Assembly (NCBI GenBank): GCA_958295885.1
Contig: OY282380.1
Location: forward strand, 1,240,001 to 1,304,000
Direction of reading: 5' to 3'
DNA from: Arenicellales bacterium
GTDB taxonomy: Bacteria; Pseudomonadota; Gammaproteobacteria; Arenicellales; JAJDZL01
DNA length: 64,000 bases
The position numbers and the translations under genes are program-made. This document shows, one piece after another, positions 1 through 8,929 of this stretch. Under the pieces are notes generated by a model. The model made no database searches. It was not told the DNA's origin and worked only from the letters and a program-made list of their open reading frames with translations. Each line of letters opens with the position of its first letter. The stretch's first letter is position 1.

Positions 1-466
1 CTACAGAAATTTGGAATTCGATGATGTGTTTATTGCCGTTTTCCGCGCCGGAATTCTAGCATCGGGCAAAGCGTACTCAAGATCTTAAACTACATGCATG
101 TTCTAAAAATATTCTAGGACCTTATAACCAAGAACAGTGCATTATGTTGCGATTGCTCAATGCTAATTCAAACATCCTACCGTATTGTTTTATCTGAAAT
201 GCCTGTAAAAGCAAAAATGAATATTCAATCACGAGAGTTTCGGAGCTTGTTTTCTAACTGGTTAATTGTGACGTTGCTTGTGAGGCATGCTCTAAGCACG
301 GCCGGAGGCAAATTGATAAATACTAACGGATCTACCAAACCAAGAGAATACTACTGCGTTCAAGCGCATAGTGCTCAATTAATTGACCTCCATACCCGAC
401 ATAACGCTCCGCTAATCTAGAGCTAACGATATGCATATCATCCGAAGTACTTGTTTTAGTTTAAGA
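1..466. other. no recognisable gene
   Basis: An 86-codon open frame lies on the plus strand at 160-420, but its product matches no family I know and shows no signal peptide, repeat or clear ribosome binding site. I see no RNA gene or strong terminator. It may hold the promoter of the Sel1 gene that follows. Confidence 0.5.
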
Positions 467-1456
467 ATGAAAATTTTGTTCCTACCAATATTCAGTTTTT
501 TATTGCTTAATTTGTTGTTGTCACCTAACATTCATGCCGAAGATTCGTTGGAAGATGTAAAGAAGTCTGCTGAACAGGGAGACGCTGAGGCGCAGTTTAG
601 ACTCGGAGTAATGTATGAAAACGGCGAGGGAGTTCCCGAAAATGACCGCACCGCAGTCCAATGGTATCTGAAAGCCGCCGAACAGGGAATCGCTGAAGCG
701 CAGTATAACCTCGGTCTAATGTATGACAACGGCGAGGGGGTTCCCGAAAATGACCGCACCGCAGTCCAATGGTATCTGAAAGCCGCCGAACAGGGAATCG
801 CTCCGGCGCAGTATAACCTCGGAGTAATGTATGCCAACGGCGAGGGAGTTCCCGAAAATGACCGCACCGCAGTCCAATGGTATTTGAAAGCCGCCGAACA
901 GGGAATCGCTCCGGCGCAGTATAACCTCGGAGTAATGTATGCCAACGGCGAGGGAGTTCCCGAAAATGACCGCACCGCAGTCCAATGGTATCTGAAAGCC
1001 GCCGAACAGGGAGCCGCTTCGGCGCAGTTTAACCTCGGTAATATGTATTCCAACGGCGAGGGAGTTGCGGAAAATGATCGCACCGCAATCCAATGGTATC
1101 TGAAAGCCGCCGAACAGGGAAACGCTGAGGCGCAGTATAACCTCGGAGTAATGTATGCCAACGGCGAGGGGGTTCCCGAAAATGACCGCACCGCAGTCCA
1201 ATGGTATCTGAAAGCCGCCGAACAGGGAGCCGCTTCAGCGCAGTATAACCTCGGTGTAATGTTTTACTACGGAGAAGGCGTACCTAAGGATAATGTACAA
1301 GCCTACGCGTGGATTAGCATAGCTGTTGCGCAAGGAAACAATGATTCTTGGAAGAATGCGAAAGAAACTGTCGCCGATTCTATGACGCGTGATGAGATTG
1401 CAAAAGCACAGAAACTGTCAGATGATTTATGGAAAGCGTTTGTGTCTACGCGTTAA
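467..1456 (+). CDS. secreted Sel1-repeat (SLR) protein
   Basis: An exported solenoid protein of Sel1-like repeats, a family that usually acts as a protein-interaction scaffold in the periplasm or at the envelope. The ATG at 467 gives a textbook signal peptide: MKILFLP, a leucine-rich core, and a likely cut after NIHA. An ATG at 431 would add twelve residues before it and is less likely. Seven 36-residue repeats follow (about residues 40-290), each with the pattern AxAQxNLGxMYxNGEGV then AVQWYLKAAEQG. The last is diverged (YAWISIAVAQG), as is normal for a capping repeat. The gene is convergent with the vWA/TolQ block. No enzyme domain is visible, so the partner is unknown. Confidence 0.9.
   Translation: MKILFLPIFSFLLLNLLLSPNIHAEDSLEDVKKSAEQGDAEAQFRLGVMYENGEGVPENDRTAVQWYLKAAEQGIAEAQYNLGLMYDNGEGVPENDRTAVQWYLKAAEQGIAPAQYNLGVMYANGEGVPENDRTAVQWYLKAAEQGIAPAQYNLGVMYANGEGVPENDRTAVQWYLKAAEQGAASAQFNLGNMYSNGEGVAENDRTAIQWYLKAAEQGNAEAQYNLGVMYANGEGVPENDRTAVQWYLKAAEQGAASAQYNLGVMFYYGEGVPKDNVQAYAWISIAVAQGNNDSWKNAKETVADSMTRDEIAKAQKLSDDLWKAFVSTR
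584..1258 (+). repeat. near-identical 108-bp tandem repeats inside the Sel1 gene
   Basis: The Sel1 repeats are also DNA repeats: units of 108 bp start at 584 and 692 and continue to the end of the array with few substitutions. Units 3 and 4 are almost identical, including at synonymous positions. This points to recent duplication or gene conversion and makes unit number prone to change by recombination without breaking the frame. The units have no spacers, so this is not a CRISPR array. Confidence 0.85.
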
Positions 1457-1567
1457 ACAAAATAAACTAGCGAAGTCCTTACTTGCAATTTACGTCATAA
1501 GACATTTTTGCTGAAATTCACCAAGTGCAGGTCACTCACACAATATTGATGTGAACTGTCTGCAGAT

Positions 1568-2515
1568 TTATTCAATGGGAAGTCCTAGAAATGCACCGCG
1601 ATTCCTCTCTGTCACCGCCCTCATAAGCGTTGCATAGCGCTCACTTCCATACTCTGATATAAATCCGATGCTGTGAACTCGAACAATTGCTGACTTGGTC
1701 TTTGAACTGAAATTCATGCTGTCCAGAGTATCAATGACTGAATCGTAAGAAGAACCCGTAAAATCGTCTCCTAAAATGTAAATTGAGATCTTGTCAGATT
1801 TGCGAGCGTAAAGACTCAGCGCGGTCTGGAGACCTTCTACTGGACTGCTGTTGGAAAATTCGCGCCAGTTTCGCAATGTTCTTTTTACATTTCTACGACT
1901 GACTGATGTGTCTGGGAGCCATCTTCGCTTAGTGCCGCTAAACAAATGAATCCCATTGTCATTCATGACCTGAAATCCTCTTACAGTGGGATGAATCTCA
2001 AGAATTTTGTCCATCACGTCGATTACTTGCTCCCAAATCAAGTTCATGCTCCCAGAAGTATCGACAATAAAAATAACGTACTCGCTATCGACTGGAATTC
2101 CTCCGACTTCAAGCGAACGTTTTTTGACAGGGGTTGTCACTTGGATAGTGGCTTTTTCAAGTGACTGCTTAACTAATTCAAGGCCTTGATTATCGCTCTG
2201 CAGGTCCATTAATTTCTGCTTTGCCAGCATGACGGATGAATCTATCTCTTCCAGACTGTCGCCGCCTTGATCTTGTTTGACCTCAGGATCGGGAATGGAG
2301 CTTTGAATATCTTCCCACATTATTTTTAGCTGTGATACAGCATCAAATACTGCTGAGATTTCCGCCTCCGATTCCAGTTTTTCGTCCACGAGAACTACGT
2401 TTACAGGCGTTGGTTTTGTAATGATCAGCAGGATTAGAATCGCACCGAAGCCGCACGTAATCACATCCAGAAATGCCAGACTCAATACGTCCGTACCCCG
2501 CTTTTTGATCTTCAC
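1568..2515 (-). CDS. membrane-anchored vWA protein with ExbD-like helix (second copy)
   Basis: A 315-residue protein with one N-terminal helix (residues 10-33, beginning LSLAFLDVITCGFGAI) and a C-terminal von Willebrand factor A domain whose metal site DTSGS starts at Asp152. The FLDV motif at the start of the helix resembles the FIDV motif of ExbD/TolR, where the Asp lines the proton path. The GTG start at 2515 overlaps the stop of the upstream vWA gene (GTGA), implying translational coupling. It is the last gene of the block. Seen: motifs, overlap, gene order. Inferred: it pairs with the other vWA protein inside the MotA/TolQ-type channel. Ligand unknown. Confidence 0.8.
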   Translation of the reverse strand: MKIKKRGTDVLSLAFLDVITCGFGAILILLIITKPTPVNVVLVDEKLESEAEISAVFDAVSQLKIMWEDIQSSIPDPEVKQDQGGDSLEEIDSSVMLAKQKLMDLQSDNQGLELVKQSLEKATIQVTTPVKKRSLEVGGIPVDSEYVIFIVDTSGSMNLIWEQVIDVMDKILEIHPTVRGFQVMNDNGIHLFSGTKRRWLPDTSVSRRNVKRTLRNWREFSNSSPVEGLQTALSLYARKSDKISIYILGDDFTGSSYDSVIDTLDSMNFSSKTKSAIVRVHSIGFISEYGSERYATLMRAVTERNRGAFLGLPIE

Positions 2516-3591
2516 GGCCACCCCACCTCTGGAACGAGCAGTAAACCGCCTGTAACCGCAGCCCACCCCCAGTAACCCGGAGCTGCTTCGGGGTCGCCTT
2601 CTAGCGGCAGCAGTATGACATTAACCGTCAGGTCACGGTTGTTTGACAAGCCACTGGCAAAACTTCTATCGAGTATTTGCCGTCTGCAGGCTCCACTCAC
2701 GGTGTTTTTGCCACGCCCACATTTGGAAAACAGTCCCTGCGCTTTGGAACTGACTGTCGGCAGACCGTCGGACACGATGTATGCGTTGGTAGGTCTTGGA
2801 GACAATTTATTGAGCGACAGCAAAGCTGCTTCAAGGTTGGTCGCTCCAGTCGGAACTAGACTCTCGATTTCGTCGAACACGGTGCGAACATCTGTCGCGC
2901 TGCGGCTGTCGGCCCACTGCCCATTGTTCAAGATTTTTGCAGTCTTGTTGTAAGCGACCACGGCAAATCTGCTTTGTTCAGGCAGTCGATTCAGCAACCA
3001 CCTTGCAGTTCTTTTGGCGCGCTGCCACTTCGGACCTGCCTGTTTCTCAGGATCGGATTTAATTTTTCGAGTAATGACATCGATCAGAAGGCGGTCCGTC
3101 ATGGATGCACTTCTGTCCAGCAGAATCACAATCCGACGTCCTTCTACTTTCATGCCCAAAAGATACTTCTCTTCCCCAACCTGAAGATCCTCAACGACAT
3201 CGTCCGATTGAACCGGCTGCATGGCTATGACCTGATTTTCAAGCGACTTCTTTCGGGTTTCCTCCTGTCGGATCTGATTTGTCAATTTTTCCAGTTCGTT
3301 TTGCGCAGACTCCCGCTTGGAAGTTTCGATCTCTTCCTGCCTCTTTCGTTCTCGCATAGAAGCAATCATTTGAGCTGCGGTCTGAATTTTTTCTTCGAGT
3401 GACTCTTTCTGTTGATTTAACTCGGAAAGCAGTTGGGCATCCGTTGAAATGGATTCTTCTGCTTCGGCTTCAACTCCAGATCCAATGTTGTGTTTGACAA
3501 TCAAAAACAACAGTACGACGGCTCCTAATCCACAAGCCATCACATCAAGAAATGCAAGGGAATTACCCTGCTGTCGCCGAGCTTTTCTCAT
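2512..3591 (-). CDS. membrane-anchored vWA protein with ExbD-like helix and coiled coil
   Basis: About 359 residues. The N-terminal basic stretch is followed by a single helix (about 12-34) starting SLAFLDVMACGLGAVVLL, close to the FIDVM start of the ExbD/TolR helix, with the Asp at residue 16. A charged coiled coil spans about 50-120. The vWA domain follows, with the metal-ion motif DRSAS at Asp159-Ser163 and a later conserved SDGLPT. ATG at 3591 is chosen; a TTG sits one codon upstream. The gene lies 10 bp downstream of the MotA/TolQ-type gene. Known: vWA domains bind partners through a metal ion. Inferred: together with the second vWA protein it replaces the ExbD/TolR partner of the channel. 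Confidence 0.8.
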   Translation of the reverse strand: MRKARRQQGNSLAFLDVMACGLGAVVLLFLIVKHNIGSGVEAEAEESISTDAQLLSELNQQKESLEEKIQTAAQMIASMRERKRQEEIETSKRESAQNELEKLTNQIRQEETRKKSLENQVIAMQPVQSDDVVEDLQVGEEKYLLGMKVEGRRIVILLDRSASMTDRLLIDVITRKIKSDPEKQAGPKWQRAKRTARWLLNRLPEQSRFAVVAYNKTAKILNNGQWADSRSATDVRTVFDEIESLVPTGATNLEAALLSLNKLSPRPTNAYIVSDGLPTVSSKAQGLFSKCGRGKNTVSGACRRQILDRSFASGLSNNRDLTVNVILLPLEGDPEAAPGYWGWAAVTGGLLLVPEVGWP

Positions 3592-3601
3592 CAAGAGTAT
3601 T

Positions 3602-4351
3602 TCACTGGCTGATGCGCTTCAATAAAAACTCCTCGCAGTAAACTTGGATGTCCACCAAACGTCGGTCCTGAGCTCTCTGCAAGGAATGAAGCAGCAGCAT
3701 AAGCGCGATGCTCACCAGCAGTGCTACAAAAGTTGAATTGAATGCTATGCCAAGACTCGCAGTCATATCAGATATGTCGCCAGCAAGCGCCTTGTCCGCT
3801 TCAGACAACGCTTGGCCGATCCCCCGAACCGTTCCAATGAATCCAATCGAAGGGATAGCCCAAATGATGTACCGAATCATGGAATTCTCCGCCTCAAGCT
3901 TCATGGAAAGCGCCTCAATGCTTGTTTGAATTGCATCCGAGGTATTTTGAACGTCGCTGGTGATTATGTAACGCCGAAGACTCGCTTTTAATGTTTCCAC
4001 CAAATGCGTTCTGCCAACCTCTTCTGGAAGAGACTCGAGCTCCGACAAAGTGTCATGTTCCAGCGAATTCTCTACATTCTCCAGCAGGTCCACATTAAAC
4101 AGATACTGCTCTTTTGAGATTTCTCTAAGTTTCATCAAGATTTGGATGACACAGTAAATCATAAGCACGATGCAGATTTCCTGTTCCCAGTCCTTCAAAA
4201 TGACAAACCATTCTCTAGGCACCGACTGGCCGACACGCCGAGCTGCTTCAATTACTTCATCGGCTCTCGGTCGAATGAACTGAACGTACAGCACATGAAC
4301 ACCGACGGCAGCCGCTACGAGAATAATGACATTTCGGATGGTTTCCTTCAC
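3602..4351 (-). CDS. MotA/TolQ/ExbB-family proton channel subunit
   Basis: A 249-residue inner-membrane protein with helices at about 6-25, 58-74, 160-177 and 200-222 and a long cytoplasmic loop between the second and third. The stretch AIPSIGFIGTVRGIGQAL followed by TASLGIAFNSTFVALLVS is the signature of the MotA/TolQ/ExbB channel domain, including the glycine-rich turn and Thr/Ser residues of the ion path. In known systems five such subunits surround two ExbD/TolR/MotB helices and turn ion flow into motion. No exbD, tolR or motB is adjacent; instead two vWA proteins with ExbD-like helices follow. The first helix is additional to the usual three. Confidence 0.88.
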   Translation of the reverse strand: MKETIRNVIILVAAAVGVHVLYVQFIRPRADEVIEAARRVGQSVPREWFVILKDWEQEICIVLMIYCVIQILMKLREISKEQYLFNVDLLENVENSLEHDTLSELESLPEEVGRTHLVETLKASLRRYIITSDVQNTSDAIQTSIEALSMKLEAENSMIRYIIWAIPSIGFIGTVRGIGQALSEADKALAGDISDMTASLGIAFNSTFVALLVSIALMLLLHSLQRAQDRRLVDIQVYCEEFLLKRISQ

Positions 4352-4352
4352 G

Positions 4353-4520
4353 TCAAATATCTACCGGAAAACTGACAGGAGTATTCAAACTCAAGTTCAC
4401 GTTCTGACTTTGAGCACTGAAATTGGGTAAAAAGAAAAATAGAAAAAAAGTGACGACTGCCAGCATCAGTATCGCAACTCCAATTCTAAACCTCTTGATT
4501 TTGTGCAAAATCTGAGACAT
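4353..4520 (-). CDS. small single-helix membrane protein of the vWA/TolQ block
   Basis: A 55-residue protein: basic N-terminus (MSQILHKIKRFRIG), one hydrophobic helix ending in FFLFFFLPNF, then a short outward tail. The ATG at 4520 is preferred because GGAGG lies nine bases upstream; a longer frame from 4535 would overlap the stop of the preceding gene. It sits one base from the end of the MotA/TolQ-type gene in a tightly packed operon. No family recognised. It may be an accessory or assembly subunit of the channel; that is inference from position only. Confidence 0.65.
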   Translation of the reverse strand: MSQILHKIKRFRIGVAILMLAVVTFFLFFFLPNFSAQSQNVNLSLNTPVSFPVDI

Positions 4521-4521
4521 A

Positions 4522-6555
4522 TTAATTACCTCCATATAAGTAACGTCCTACGCGAAAACCAAGATCATCATCTCCGGTGGAACTGCCAACATCCCGCCAG
4601 GCAGCTCGCAGTTCGCTCAATGTTGCTGAATGCCAATTTGATCCTTTGATTGTTCGATGCCTGCCACTTCCAGCGTCCCAAGGGTCGGATTCTACGACGT
4701 CCTTCGGTGGTGGCTGCAAGGACAGAGTGTCATGGGTCCATTCGCTTACGTTGCCTGCAAGATCGTGAATGCCCGCCCTGTTCGGTCGATACCGGCCTAC
4801 TTCAGACAGTTGTGGACTTCCGTCTTCGTAGTTGGGTATATACGATTTGACCAATGATTTGGCGGATTCGTCCGCGAGGTTTCCAGAGTCTTTTGGTATC
4901 GATTTGGAATCCCCCCAAGGAAATTCTGTTCGTTCAAACCTGCCTGCTTTTCGAGCCAGCCATTCCCATTCAGCTTCAGTTAACATTCTATACCCGTCCG
5001 CCGCCGCATCGCTGCCTTGCAACGTGTCCCCTATGAATCGGTAAACAGGCTCCAGGCCTTCCTTCAGGCTGAGCCAATTGCAGAATTTGGCTGCCGAAAT
5101 CCAATCTACGCCTGTAACTGGAAAATTCGCGTTTATTGGTGATTGGCTCGACTGCTCGAACTGACGATACTGACCGACGGTAACTTCATGAACTCCAGCG
5201 TAGAACGGTCGCGTTAACCGTATTTCCCGCGGAAACTCGTTCGCTCGACGCCCGATTTCGCCACGCTCCGAACCCATCGTGAATGATCCGAGCTCCTTAT
5301 TCAGCTTCAGTTCCATTTCCACGCTGTTCGTATACTGATCTGGGGCGGTTCTAAGCCGATGGTCCTTCTCTGACTCTAACACAACTGCAACTGCTGTCAA
5401 TGAATCGTGCTTAGGAGTTACTTTGCGAGTCACTGACAAATACCCGGGACGGGTTAGAACAATATTCTGATTTACAGTCTGCAGCTCAAGTCGTTTGGGA
5501 GTTTGGCCAACCGGTTTGCCGTTAACCTCAATATCGGCTTCAGGCTCGGAATACACTTCCACAATCCCGTATTGGGGCTGCAGTTGAATCTCTACTTCAT
5601 TCGCACTGCCGGCGCGGACTTTGAATTCAACTTCCTTCGTGGAATATCCGGGTTTGGAATAGAGAATCTTGTGGTGAGTATTCGCTGGCAGCTGCAACTT
5701 TCTCAACGCATATTCTGACGTCAGCTTGCCATTGAAAGCGACCGTCCCTCCCTTGGGAGAGAACGAAACAGTAACTGGATATGTTAAGAGTTTCAAAGCA
5801 TAGTGACGCGAAGCCTGTCTGTTTTCATTCGTAATCGAGAACGAATCCTCCTGTGCTTCATATCCTTCGAGGGAGATGGATAGATCTTTTTTTCCGCCTG
5901 CAGTCAGAACTTTCAAGGGAGTTGTGCCAACGACTTCGGAGTTGAACGCAATCTGTGCGTTCGCTGGTTCGGAAGTGATCGTAATCTCCCCTTCAACAGG
6001 GGCAAGAGGCAGAGTGAATTCGTATGTTCCTCCCGGCTCGGTGATCAGCTCATAGTTTGCTGTGTCATAGAAAATGTGTTTTGCACTGAGTCTGTACTGA
6101 CCTGCTTCCATTTGAGAATTCAGAATCGAACCTCGAGAAATCAAGACATCATCCAGGTACCAATGGACGTCTTCAAGCTTTGGGTCGGAAGTCACACTTA
6201 TCGTCGCCAGCAATTGCCGCAGGATCACATCCACCTTATTACGTTCCCAGGCTGCCTCTGAAATCTGCAGTTCTTCCGCTGCGAAGCCAGGGGCCGTGAC
6301 GCCCAGCACCGCCCCTCGTTTTATTCCCCAAAGCGCATCATCGAACACGAAGCCATATCCATCCAAGACCTCGATGTCAGCGACGCCTGCAGCTTCACTC
6401 GGCAGCACGTTCACTTCAATGTACCCGATGCGGGACGAGGCAGCATAAGCGCCGATGGCGAATACCACGATCAGCAGAATGACGATAAAACTCGTCAGTC
6501 TTGATCGACCCTGATTCCGCTTCGCATCAATTATCTTCTGTTCAAATTTGCTCAC
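4522..6555 (-). CDS. membrane-anchored PEGA-repeat protein with FGE-sulfatase (SUMF1) domain
   Basis: A 677-residue protein with a single helix at about 20-38. A periplasmic region of beta-rich PEGA-like repeats follows (about 190-400; motifs such as ITSEPANAQIAFN and PEADIEVNGKPVGQTPKRL), then a formylglycine-generating-enzyme fold (about 415-675; VTGVDWISAAKFCNWLS, YRMLTEAEWEWLAR, GNVSEWTHD, DLGFRVGR). PEGA repeats bind or extend at the cell surface. True FGE enzymes carry two active-site cysteines near the C-terminus, just after the GGSW-like motif; here that region reads GSNWHSATLSELRAAWRD without cysteine, so catalysis is unlikely and the fold probably serves binding. The start overlaps the previous gene by 14 bp. 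Confidence 0.8.
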   Translation of the reverse strand: MSKFEQKIIDAKRNQGRSRLTSFIVILLIVVFAIGAYAASSRIGYIEVNVLPSEAAGVADIEVLDGYGFVFDDALWGIKRGAVLGVTAPGFAAEELQISEAAWERNKVDVILRQLLATISVTSDPKLEDVHWYLDDVLISRGSILNSQMEAGQYRLSAKHIFYDTANYELITEPGGTYEFTLPLAPVEGEITITSEPANAQIAFNSEVVGTTPLKVLTAGGKKDLSISLEGYEAQEDSFSITNENRQASRHYALKLLTYPVTVSFSPKGGTVAFNGKLTSEYALRKLQLPANTHHKILYSKPGYSTKEVEFKVRAGSANEVEIQLQPQYGIVEVYSEPEADIEVNGKPVGQTPKRLELQTVNQNIVLTRPGYLSVTRKVTPKHDSLTAVAVVLESEKDHRLRTAPDQYTNSVEMELKLNKELGSFTMGSERGEIGRRANEFPREIRLTRPFYAGVHEVTVGQYRQFEQSSQSPINANFPVTGVDWISAAKFCNWLSLKEGLEPVYRFIGDTLQGSDAAADGYRMLTEAEWEWLARKAGRFERTEFPWGDSKSIPKDSGNLADESAKSLVKSYIPNYEDGSPQLSEVGRYRPNRAGIHDLAGNVSEWTHDTLSLQPPPKDVVESDPWDAGSGRHRTIKGSNWHSATLSELRAAWRDVGSSTGDDDLGFRVGRYLYGGN

Positions 6556-8833
6556 TGCAGATCACGGTGACTTCGGGTATTTTGTTATTTCCAGTAGCGA
6601 CAGCCACTTCGACGAGAATGGAACGATATCCTTCGCGTTGGCCTTCGAACACATACGTACCGGGCCGCAGCTCCACAAAACGTTCTTTTGTTTTACCGAT
6701 CTTTCCAACACCGCGGACTCCAATTTCCGTCTCACCGTCGGATACGACCCGAATCGGAACAAACGTTGTCCAATCAACCAAAGCGCTGTCCAGCGAACCG
6801 ATTGACTTGCTGAGTTTTGCACTGAATGCTGTCAGGTAATTTACTTCGCTGATGGTTTTTCGCGCCGCCTCAGCAATATTTGGAGAACTGAGTCTATGAG
6901 GCTGCGCGAGAAATTCATCTACATGTTTTTGGGCGTCGATGATCTGCTTGGCGAACAAGCTTCCCTGAGCAGCTTCATTGTGTTCCGAATCAATGGCGAG
7001 AACTTTGCCATAGCTCTGCAGAGCAAGCTGCCAATCGTCCTGCAGCAGCGCTTTATTTGCAGCTGTTAAGTTTTCTTCCACTTTCAATTGAAGCTCTAAA
7101 TCAACAATTTTCTTTTGCAAATCTGAAACGTCAGAACTGGAAGGCCTTTCCTTCTTAGCTTTAGCTAAGGCTAATTTTGCGCCTTCCACATCTTTCTTTC
7201 CAACCGCCGTTAGACCTTGACCAATAGAGCGATGGAATCTGAGATCACTTTGCTGCTGTCGCAGAATTTTCATTCGATTTGCAGCGTCAGCATCTCGAGG
7301 AGCGAAAATCAGCACGCGCTCCAACGCTGCTAATTCATCCGTTAAATGACCAGTGCTCCTAGCGCTGGCGGCATCTTGACGGGCAATGAGAAGATCGGGA
7401 AGCATACTGATTTTATCGCCCAAGTGTATAACTTCCTCATCATTAGGACGCAGGCTGTAGGCAGATTCAATAGCATCCTTAGCCATCTCATAGTTTTCAG
7501 ACTCGTATGCGGTCTGCGCCGCTTTGAAAGCACTCTGGAACTGACTGAATTCTCGCTCAATGAATTTATTTCGTTCAGTATCAGCAAGTTCTATCAATCG
7601 TGCAGCCGACATGAAATCAGACTCTCGATAAGCATCTTCAGCCTTGTTTCGAATCTCGATCATTGTTTCCATCGTTCGCGCCAGTCCTGTGGGAAGCATC
7701 TGGTTGGCAGGCCTCGAAACCAACCATTCATCAATGATTTTTACGAGATTCAAATAGGTCTCCCGCGCTTTTTCCTGTTCTTGTCGGATTTGTTCTGTGG
7801 TGGATGAATCTTTTGATTTGACTTCAATGTCCGACGAAAAACTTTCAATGAGCACTTGCTCAGGAGTTCGTACCATCGCTAATTTCGATTGATCATCAAC
7901 AGTGGATTCGACCGACTCCGATTCCAAACTTTCTTGAAGCGAGTCAGGCTTAAGCAGACTGTCAGCCTTTTCCGAAGCGTTGAGTAATTCATCAAATCCT
8001 GTGGACGCAATATCCGTTTCATTTGAAACTTCGATTTCCGCTTCAGTTGAATCCTCATTCGTTGGCAGGGAATCTGGTTTTGCAAGTTCGTCATCCACCG
8101 AAGTTTGAGCTGTCGCTGTCGTGAACGATTGATTTGCAGCAGCTGCAAGTTCTGTTAATGGCAGTGAGTTGATGTCAGCTGCTGGCAGCTCCTCCTCAAC
8201 TGTGTTGGTTTGAAGTTCGACAGGAGTTTCAGACTGTATGATTTTCTGTGAACCGAATTGGGAAGATTCGCTCAATTCCGTCTGTTCGGGAGACAAACGA
8301 TTTTGTGCAGTCACACTTTCAGCAGAGGAAGGTTCGAAATTTTCTGCTGATTCGGTGAATTCAGAGGACATTAATTCTGAACCTTCCAGGTCACTTTCAG
8401 AAATCTCAGGCGGTAAATCCGTATCAATTGACTCGACTGCAGTATGCCATTCCACTACCATTTTTTCAAGCAGTCGCAAAGCACTGTCTAAATCGCCGCC
8501 TTCTCTAGAATCGCGGGCCAATTCCAGAGTCAGGCTGATACGTTGATTCAGTCGGGGTCTGCCCAATTTTGTTAATCGGGTCAGTTCATCTGAATGCAAA
8601 GCGCTGTCGAGTTCGTTTCGAATCTCGTCGTAACGAGTTTGCCTGCTTTCAAGTTCGACATCTGATTCGCTGGCTTGCTGCGAGAACAGATCAATTGCAG
8701 ATTGCCTGAATGCATCGAACCAATTCGCAGGCGTTGGAAAGGACGAGCTGCGATTGCCCAACCAAATCAGGCTGAACGCCAAAAGCAACGCAACGACAAT
8801 ATATGTGATCCAACTTCTAGTACGATTCGTCAA
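6542..8833 (-). CDS. single-pass membrane protein with TPR-like helices and PEGA-like C-terminus
   Basis: A 763-residue protein with a signal-anchor helix at about 9-25, a long acidic, serine- and glutamate-rich low-complexity stretch (about 130-320), an alpha-helical region with TPR-like repeats (about 330-660; motifs such as AYESENYEMAKDAIESAYSLRPNDEEV), and a short beta-rich tail (about 695-763) containing FVELRPGTYVFEGQREGYRS, typical of PEGA domains. The gene overlaps the PEGA-FGE gene by 14 bp. The architecture suggests a protein reaching across the periplasm and presenting a small binding domain. No enzyme motif seen. It may be the stalk or scaffold of the vWA/TolQ machine (inference). 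Confidence 0.7.
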   Translation of the reverse strand: MTNRTRSWITYIVVALLLAFSLIWLGNRSSSFPTPANWFDAFRQSAIDLFSQQASESDVELESRQTRYDEIRNELDSALHSDELTRLTKLGRPRLNQRISLTLELARDSREGGDLDSALRLLEKMVVEWHTAVESIDTDLPPEISESDLEGSELMSSEFTESAENFEPSSAESVTAQNRLSPEQTELSESSQFGSQKIIQSETPVELQTNTVEEELPAADINSLPLTELAAAANQSFTTATAQTSVDDELAKPDSLPTNEDSTEAEIEVSNETDIASTGFDELLNASEKADSLLKPDSLQESLESESVESTVDDQSKLAMVRTPEQVLIESFSSDIEVKSKDSSTTEQIRQEQEKARETYLNLVKIIDEWLVSRPANQMLPTGLARTMETMIEIRNKAEDAYRESDFMSAARLIELADTERNKFIEREFSQFQSAFKAAQTAYESENYEMAKDAIESAYSLRPNDEEVIHLGDKISMLPDLLIARQDAASARSTGHLTDELAALERVLIFAPRDADAANRMKILRQQQSDLRFHRSIGQGLTAVGKKDVEGAKLALAKAKKERPSSSDVSDLQKKIVDLELQLKVEENLTAANKALLQDDWQLALQSYGKVLAIDSEHNEAAQGSLFAKQIIDAQKHVDEFLAQPHRLSSPNIAEAARKTISEVNYLTAFSAKLSKSIGSLDSALVDWTTFVPIRVVSDGETEIGVRGVGKIGKTKERFVELRPGTYVFEGQREGYRSILVEVAVATGNNKIPEVTVICSEQI

Positions 8834-8929
8834 AACGGATAGCAGCTGCTGAAGAGGCTTTTGTAAGTTATCTCCTCAGGCGATTGACTTTTGCTTTCCT
8901 TTGCGCCATCAAACTTGGGGAAAATGAAA

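Noticed and set aside
532..1201. Two long minus-strand frames (219 and 161 codons) opposite the Sel1 gene
   Set aside because: They arise from the 108-bp repeats read backwards; the plus-strand frame has a signal peptide and known repeats.
584..1258. Regular repeats resembling a CRISPR array
   Set aside because: Units are adjacent, coding and without unique spacers.
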